Shown here piece after piece: positions 58,118 through 64,000 of a stretch of 64,000 bases of DNA. Source of the DNA: Auanema rhodensis (Eukaryota; Nematoda; Chromadorea; Rhabditida; Rhabditidae). The stretch's first letter is position 1, and every line of letters begins with the position of its first letter. Both the position numbers and the translations under genes were made by a program. The notes below the pieces were generated by a model that did not search any database, was not told where the DNA came from, and saw nothing but the letters and a program-made list of their open reading frames with translations. The stretch covers positions 15,376,001-15,440,000 of the forward strand of contig OZ059897.1 in NCBI GenBank assembly GCA_964057225.1, read 5' to 3'.

Positions 58118-59676
58118 GATTCGTTAGAATAGATTGGCTCTTCCGGGCTTTTTCCGTAATCCGAAGGCAGGGAGAGAGAGACTGAACCGACTCAGACCAA
58201 TACCTAGGAGTGCAATAGTAAAATAAAGACTGATAACAAAATAGAAAGGTGTACGTGGAAGCTATTCGATACGGTATGATTGACGTGCAAATGGAGGAGC
58301 GTCAACAAGAACATGGGAATATGTATTGCAGGCATGACAGACAGAACTGTTTAGGAAAGAAGAAGATATAGAATAAAAAATAAGAAAAACTTCTAGAACA
58401 CCGAAACAACAGAAAAATCTAGATGAAATCTGATGACGTAGACCTGATTAAGAAGAGCAATGAACGCAAAAAGAAGAAATACTGCGACTAAAGTGCAGAT
58501 TTGTGTAAAATAATGAACCAAGTACATATACTAGCTAAGGAAAAATGATATACTAAAATTTATAAAAGAAGGATAAAAAGCCCAACAGCACAGCAATCGG
58601 ACAGTTTGATAAGTAAGACTGAGTTCGACTGTGGGCCGATAGGCGATACTAGCCAAGGACGTATAGGTCGGGGTCAGGGGTAATTGTTTGCCAGGCAAGA
58701 TCAGACGGACAGTTGAGTAGCGATGAGCACACAGCCTTTTCTTCGTTAAGATCAACACGGAAGAAACTGCATGAATTTGAGAGAAAAAAAAGAAAAGGAA
58801 AACTGACAGCGATAGAACAGACTTGGCATTTCAGTACAGAGATGATGAGGCCGTTCGTAATAGTAACAAAAAGAGATTCCCAGTTAGTAAAAATACATAT
58901 GAGAAAAAAACTGGTAACTGGGCAACAGATATCATAAAAAGGTTTAAAAAATGAAAAAAATATGGATTAAACTGAGGAATGGGAGAGGATGTTGAAGGAG
59001 GGTATAAACAGGAACAGGCAATCATTCAATAATCGCTGTGCAAACTCGAACATCGCTTACAGTATGGTAGACCGCCGCGTGGCAGTATTAACCAAACAAG
59101 TAGTATTTGTTGCCTAGAGTTGGGATCAGCTGAGGTACGTATACTTTTTAACATAAGATAGACGTAAGGAAGATAAGTAACAATAGCAGCTTTCAAAAAA
59201 ATTTGAATATTTTTATTTTAGTATCTACGAAAAACGATGATTAAATCGTATACACTAATAAAAACAAAAGGTAGTAAGTCAGTAACCATTACCTGACAAA
59301 AATAATTATTTTTGATGGAATAACATAAAACACAAGTAAGTTAATATACAAATACAACAAGGCGGGAATGGTAAAACGTTAAGATTTTTAAAGGTCTAAA
59401 CAACTACAAACATTTGGTCCCGTGACGTTTAGCAAACTGCTAGCTTTTTTTTAAACTTTTGTTTAAGCTTTTGCAACATTTAAACATGCATCATTTTTCA
59501 TTGAAAGGACTTTGGAATCTATTTTTTTTTGAAAACGCTGTAACACAGACATTTAAAGAAAACTTTTCAAATAACTATGTGAAACAGATAAAATTTCTCA
59601 TGTAATAAAATCTAAAAAGTTTCTATTGAATAAATTAATAAAATATGACAATATAAATGAAATTTTTAGAAAGCTG
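58118..59676. other. Divergent upstream region of vigilin and the FRA10AC1 gene
   Basis: 1.5 kb. The first 900 bp are less AT-rich, and a stretch at 58600-58740 is fairly GC-rich with a TTGCCAGGCAA palindrome. A TTCTAGAA pair lies near 58393. The downstream gene starts just after a TTTTTAG acceptor at 59669, so its leader is probably trans-spliced. No gene seen. Confidence 0.5.
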
Positions 59677-60808
59677 ATGGATCGACTAAAGCGAAATCCT
59701 GATGTTTTGAATGATTATTCCTCAGAATATGACGACAAGAAAAAAAGAAAAAGAGATGCTGAAGATTATACAAAAGTTGGTTATGCCTGTAATGAGTAAT
59801 ATGTTTATAAGTATAATCAGGAAGGAAAGTCCAAAACAAATGAAGCTGAAAGTGGGAAAATGTTTAGGTAATTAAGGAAGTTTATTTTATTTTCTGTACA
59901 TTGAATATTCAAGACGGATGAATCGCCTGATGACAATGGACGCTTATTCAAGACATAAAGAAATGATTAACCTATACTACTTAAATCATGCCGGAGCATT
60001 AGATAAATTCAAAAGAGATACGTCTAAAGACAAAACTGATTATGACGTTCTTAAGGTTTTCACCTTCTTTTAATGAAACTTGAATGAACATTTAGGATAA
60101 CCACAAATTTTTATGGTCTGCCGAGGATGAAAGCAAAACAACTAGTAGCTGGGAAGCCCGTATGGCTAAAAAATATTACGACAAACTTTTCAAAGGTTAT
60201 ATCATCAAATCTTTTTAACGCAACATCCATTTTTCAGAATACTGCATTGTTGATTTGAGTATGTACCAAAAAAATAAAGTGGGAATGAGATGGCGAATTG
60301 AAAAGGAAGTTTTGAGCGGTAAAGGTCAATTTATTTGTGGAAATAAAAAGTGTGACATTCGAGAAGATTTGACAAGTTGGGAGGTTTGTTGCAAATAATT
60401 TGATTTTAAAATAGAAATATATTCTTAGGTGAATTTTGTGTACGTTGAGCAGAAGGAACGCAAAAATGCATTGGTAAAAGTTAGGCTTTGCCCTAATTGC
60501 TCTGAGCATTTGAACTTTGGAACTAAAAGAAATAAATATGTTAAGAAAAAGAAATCATCAAAATATTCGCAATCAGGCGATAAAGAAAAAGAAAGAAAGG
60601 AAAAGGATGCAGAAACATCGCAAGAGAAGCCATCAAATGATGAAGATCAACAGCCTTCAACAAGTAAGCAAGGTTATTGAAGTTAGATTTTCTAAAGAAA
60701 TTTTTAGGTAATGCGGCGGATGATATATGGCAGAAGCCAATAGTTGTCGAAGCCGATCGAACTGTAGATGACGATATTGATGAATTTCTTGATGAACTGT
60801 TTGATTGA
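59677..60808 (+). CDS. FRA10AC1 homologue, spliceosome-associated nuclear protein
   Basis: Human FRA10AC1 is a nuclear protein of the spliceosome C-complex. Joining seven exons gives about 289 residues, against 315 in human. The exon 1 donor is AAA|GTTGGT, which keeps frame into EGKSKTNEAESGKMFRRM; the later GT would not. Landmarks: TMDAYSRHKEMINLYYLNH, then the core WEARMAKKYYDKLFKEYCI, DLSMYQKNKVGMRWRIEKEV, GKGQFICGNKKCDIREDLTS, VNFVYVEQKERKNALVKVRL and CPNCSEHLNFGTKR. CGNKKC and CPNC could form a zinc site. The tail is Lys/Glu/Ser-rich and then acidic, ending DDDIDEFLDELFD at TGA 60806-60808. The ATG follows TTTTTAG by seven bases, supporting the start. Confidence 0.93.
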
Positions 60809-63668
60809 CTCTGTTATAGTATGTTTTGTTCATTACATCCCTGTAGATATAATTGATGTAATTTCATTAATACGGGTACATGTTTTTCTACATAAATTTT
60901 TTAAAATTGTGTTTTAAGATTTAATATACAACGTGATGAATGAAAGGTTTTCTTTTAAAGAAAAATTTGGTTAATTACAGAAAATGCTATTCTGTTTTCT
61001 TGTAGAAAAAAAGATTAAGATGTGTGACAAATGACTCAATTTGTTTTCTGTTCACAGAATGTGATATATCAGTGTTCGTTTGACAATTTAGGCTTTGTGT
61101 ACAGAAATTAGTATTCCAAATGTATTTTTTGCGGAGTATCAGTAGTTTTGATATCATCTCTTCAAGTATTATTGAAAAAAACAGTTGATATGAAATGCTA
61201 ACATAAAGTATTTACTTACTGCCAGGAGTAAATGTTTTTATTAAGGGAAATAGGTTCCAAGTGATGGTTTATATCAAATATAAATCTCAGATTTATTAGT
61301 ATTGCGCAACATCCAAATTCCCTGAAGATCGCTTATTGCCCTGAAGTAGATTATGATATGGATAGCGCGATTTGGCAGAATAATACGATGAATGGCTTTG
61401 CTTGTCATAAAGTATTTTCAAAATTCTATATCCCAAAGGCTTCGGTTAGTGCTACTTCGATTTCACATTAGTTGTGAGTTTTTATGGAAAAATAGCAGAT
61501 TATTGGAGTCACAACGGGAAAAAAATAACTTTATGATCGGCTAACATGATTATTATATTATAAATGCCCCGCGGCTGTACAGATTCAATCCCATGATAAG
61601 AGCAAAAAAGCTTTTATAATCTGACACGGCGGGTTAGAACATATGATTATTTGTTCGCTGTTTAAATAATGAAAAAAAATGATGAAAAAAGTAAAACATC
61701 TTAAACAATAGCATTAAAGTACCCGGGCAGAAAATATATTTCCATTGCTTCCAAAGTAAAAAAAATATTTGTATTATATAGTGCAATATACTATTAATAT
61801 TTGGAATTGAACTATTTTATTAATCTTGATTAGAATCGCTAGATGTAGTCATTATTCATATAGCTTATTTCCTGTGTACCCAAGCTGACATAAAGATCAT
61901 GAAGAAAAGTCAGATATGCAGATGCGGTTATCCGTCGTCTTATATATCTGCTATCTATTATTGTTTGATTTTCATATCCGGACAAGAACATACTGAATAA
62001 GTCTAGAATATTTGTAGTTATATGTTCAACAAATAATCGTAGCCATATTTAGTAAATAAAATTGAGTGCTCCCGGTGGATGTGCGCGAGAAGTGTGGTAG
62101 ATCCAGTTGGTTAGTGTGAAACAAGGCAGACAGGCATGGTTTGTCTTCCAGCTGTCAACATGTCTATTTATGCAAATGATGTGTGTGAAAGAAGATAAAT
62201 ATCTGGACTAATCAACACGTAATAGAGTTGCATGATGCAATTTGACAGATTCAAATTATATAATCATGAGTCTTGATTATATTGACAACATTTTAGATAA
62301 GAAAGGTATTTTAATACGAAACAAATAAATAAAGTTGTTACCGTGATTGAGTGAACTGGTGGATAAGAAAAACTTCTCTAAATGAAGAATCGTATGCCCT
62401 TTTTTGAATTCAATTTTGATAAAGATGTTTATGCAAAAGTTAATATTCATAATAATTTGCTACATGTTGCTGTTGTTGCGGTCATTATTTCATTAGCATA
62501 CAAAGAACAGGGTTACGGTAACTTTTCATTTGACTGAACATGATCTTCTGTTCATTTTATTCAATTTTTCATTGAAAATCGGTTGCATTTGTTTTCTGAT
62601 TGCTTTTTCACAACATGGAGAATGTCATTATTTCCATCCTAATATGTCTGTGTCTGTTAGTTTAAATTAGATGCGATGATGAGAACTGTCTGTTTGGGTA
62701 AGCTGTGTTGGCAATGACAGACGTCCACATTCAGATCAGTCGTCTATCCCGTTGTTAGGGCATTTTTTTGTCAATTAGCCTGGAAATTAGTGAATTCATG
62801 GATTCTATTTCGTCTGTCGTTTTCCGCCAATTTATAATAGATATGGCTCATTTAAATAATTTCTCATTAAGCTGCGCATCTTCATCCAAAGAAGGGATGC
62901 CATTACATATCCGGAACCATCGTTAAAGACGATCGACAACGTATTAACTAAAATTTGCTCTTGCTTATTGTGAAGAGAATATAACAAAAAAAAGCATAAT
63001 AATAACTAAAATAACAGTTTTTCAATTTTTAAAATTATTCACATGAAAAATTATAATTATTAATATATTACTGTATGAATAATCTTTTATAATTATATAT
63101 TACCGTATGAATAATCTTTATGAATTTTATCCTCGTCATTCACATGTAGCATAATCATTCGCAGTTTCATCTCACTTCATATGAGTATACTGTAGATATT
63201 TAATATTTCAAAGCTTAAGAGTAATTAGTTTTCTTAGAAAGATATGAAAACTTCTGTATATACTAATAAAGAAGTAACATTTCACATATCTCTTGTATAC
63301 GATGTTGCGATTTTGAGGGAAATTGCTGTGAGAACGAGAAATTCTTCAGAATTGCTGTCAGTTTTTCTTTGCCTCTATTGTCCATGTTACATTTCTAACA
63401 TATTACAATGAATCAGCTGTGGTAATGAGCCCGTTGGGGTTCTGGGTATAAGATGTGAATGAGAGAGAATCGTCTTCTATTTTACATTTAGAGTGACTTA
63501 AACAAGTCTGTACGCCCCCTTGATCTGCTCAGCTCCTCCCACTCTCGTCAGCTATTGGCTGGCAGCAAAAATTGGCAAATATAAGCTAGAAAGGCAATTC
63601 GATTAAGCTTCTTCTTTAAGTCATATCTTCCTGACGACTACGATCCGTGCTTGCTCAGAGTGGTAAGA
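60809..63668. other. Regulatory-looking spacer before the last gene
   Basis: 2.9 kb without open coding potential. It has several less AT-rich islands (61300-61480, 62060-62170, 62680-62780, 63420-63660) separated by AT-rich DNA, as in upstream regions of developmental genes. The last island looks like a core promoter (listed separately). Confidence 0.4.
63551..63585 (+). promoter_or_regulatory. Core promoter with two ATTGGC (CCAAT) boxes and a TATA-like element
   Basis: ATTGGC occurs at 63554-63559 and 63571-63576 (reverse CCAAT boxes), followed by AATATAAG at about 63578-63585. Transcription would start about 30 bp downstream, 50-60 bp before the ATG at 63669. Order and spacing fit an RNA polymerase II promoter. 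Confidence 0.45.
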
Positions 63669-64000
63669 ATGGATATGTTTGCCAATCTTCAAATGCAACA
63701 AGTCTGGAAAGAATATCTGAAGCAACAACAACAGCTTCTTTTTCCAGGTAATACTAGGTGTAATTCTCAATATATTAATGACTACTGTAGTGCTCATTAT
63801 GAATGTATCTCAGCTCGTTTTCATTATGTTAATATTAAATTTGTATCAAAGCTAATTCATTTTATTATTATTATTTAATATATTTTTTCAAAATTATTTA
63901 AATTTTATATAAATGCTCAATACTGATAAGAAATTTTAACATATATATGTATATTTAGAAGATTCATCAAACGATGTAAATGACACAGCAAGTATTTCAA
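63669..64000 (+). CDS. First two exons of a gene that continues past the window
   Basis: Exon 1 (63669-63747) encodes MDMFANLQMQQVWKEYLKQQ and then QQLLFP, ending in a GTAATA donor. Exon 2 starts at 63959 after ATATTTAG and continues EDSSNDVNDTASIS in the same frame to the window edge. The Gln-rich start and acidic/Ser follow-on resemble the N-terminus of a transcription factor, but no domain is reached, so the family cannot be named. The promoter-like sequence upstream and the long spacer support a real 5' end. Confidence 0.5.

Noticed and set aside
61560-61600. GATTCAATCCC looking like a tRNA T-arm
   Set aside because: No matching A box, acceptor stem or anticodon arm at the required distances.
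62095-62160. Short imperfect hairpin (GGCAGACA...TGTCTTCC)
   Set aside because: Stem of only about eight pairs with a mismatch; too short for a microRNA precursor and no known miRNA seed recognised.

Overview
The window is nuclear DNA of a nematode. It is AT-rich, its genes have many short introns (mostly about 45-60 bp, GT...TTTCAG), and several genes open a few bases after a TTTTAG/TTTACAG acceptor, as expected for spliced-leader trans-splicing. The proteins are clearly nematode-like: CYP44-type P450, a CDC-48 beginning MASVPT, patched-related (PTR) protein, protist-type GH25 lysozymes and nematode GT14. The species cannot be fixed from the sequence. From memory, the C. elegans homologues of cdc-48, mnk-1, vgln-1 and cyp-44A1 lie on chromosome II, so this may be the same ancestral linkage group.

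Layout: 0.2-3.2 kb, mitochondrial-clan P450 (-); 4.4-4.9 kb, small secreted Gly/Tyr-rich peptide (-); 5.7-9.2 kb, AAA ATPase CDC-48/p97 (-); 9.2-11.7 kb, divergent control region with a heat-shock element; 11.7-14.5 kb, MNK-type kinase (+); 15.9-22.5 kb, Cys-loop ligand-gated channel (-) with a 3-kb intron; 22.5-28.3 kb, low-complexity spacer; 28.3-31.7 kb, tandem-BTB protein (+, 5' end unresolved); 32.1-33.1 kb, RNA polymerase subunit RPB5 (-); 33.1-37.7 kb, spacer; 37.7-43.9 kb, PTR protein (+); 44.8-45.8 kb, secreted class-3 lipase relative (-); 46.1-47.3 and 48.1-49.1 kb, two divergent GH25 lysozymes; 50.5-52.7 kb, GT14 glycosyltransferase (+); 53.6-58.1 kb, multi-KH vigilin (-); 59.7-60.8 kb, FRA10AC1 homologue (+); 61-63.6 kb, regulatory-looking spacer; 63.7 kb to the end, first exons of a gene that leaves the window (+).

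Most genes are housekeeping (protein extraction, translation control, transcription, splicing, RNA binding). The accessory part is a secreted-protein group between 44.8 and 49.1 kb (lipase-like protein and two lysozymes sharing a GATA-rich promoter), which looks like intestinal digestion or defence, plus the Gly/Tyr peptide at 4.4 kb, which resembles epidermal antimicrobial peptides. The most unusual items are the lipase-fold protein whose nucleophile serine reads as threonine, the orphan channel without the usual selectivity and ligand residues, and the MNK activation loop with Ser-Pro where Thr-Thr-Pro is usual. I found no transposon, tRNA, rRNA, CRISPR or viral sequence. Exon boundaries were read by eye; single splice sites may be off.
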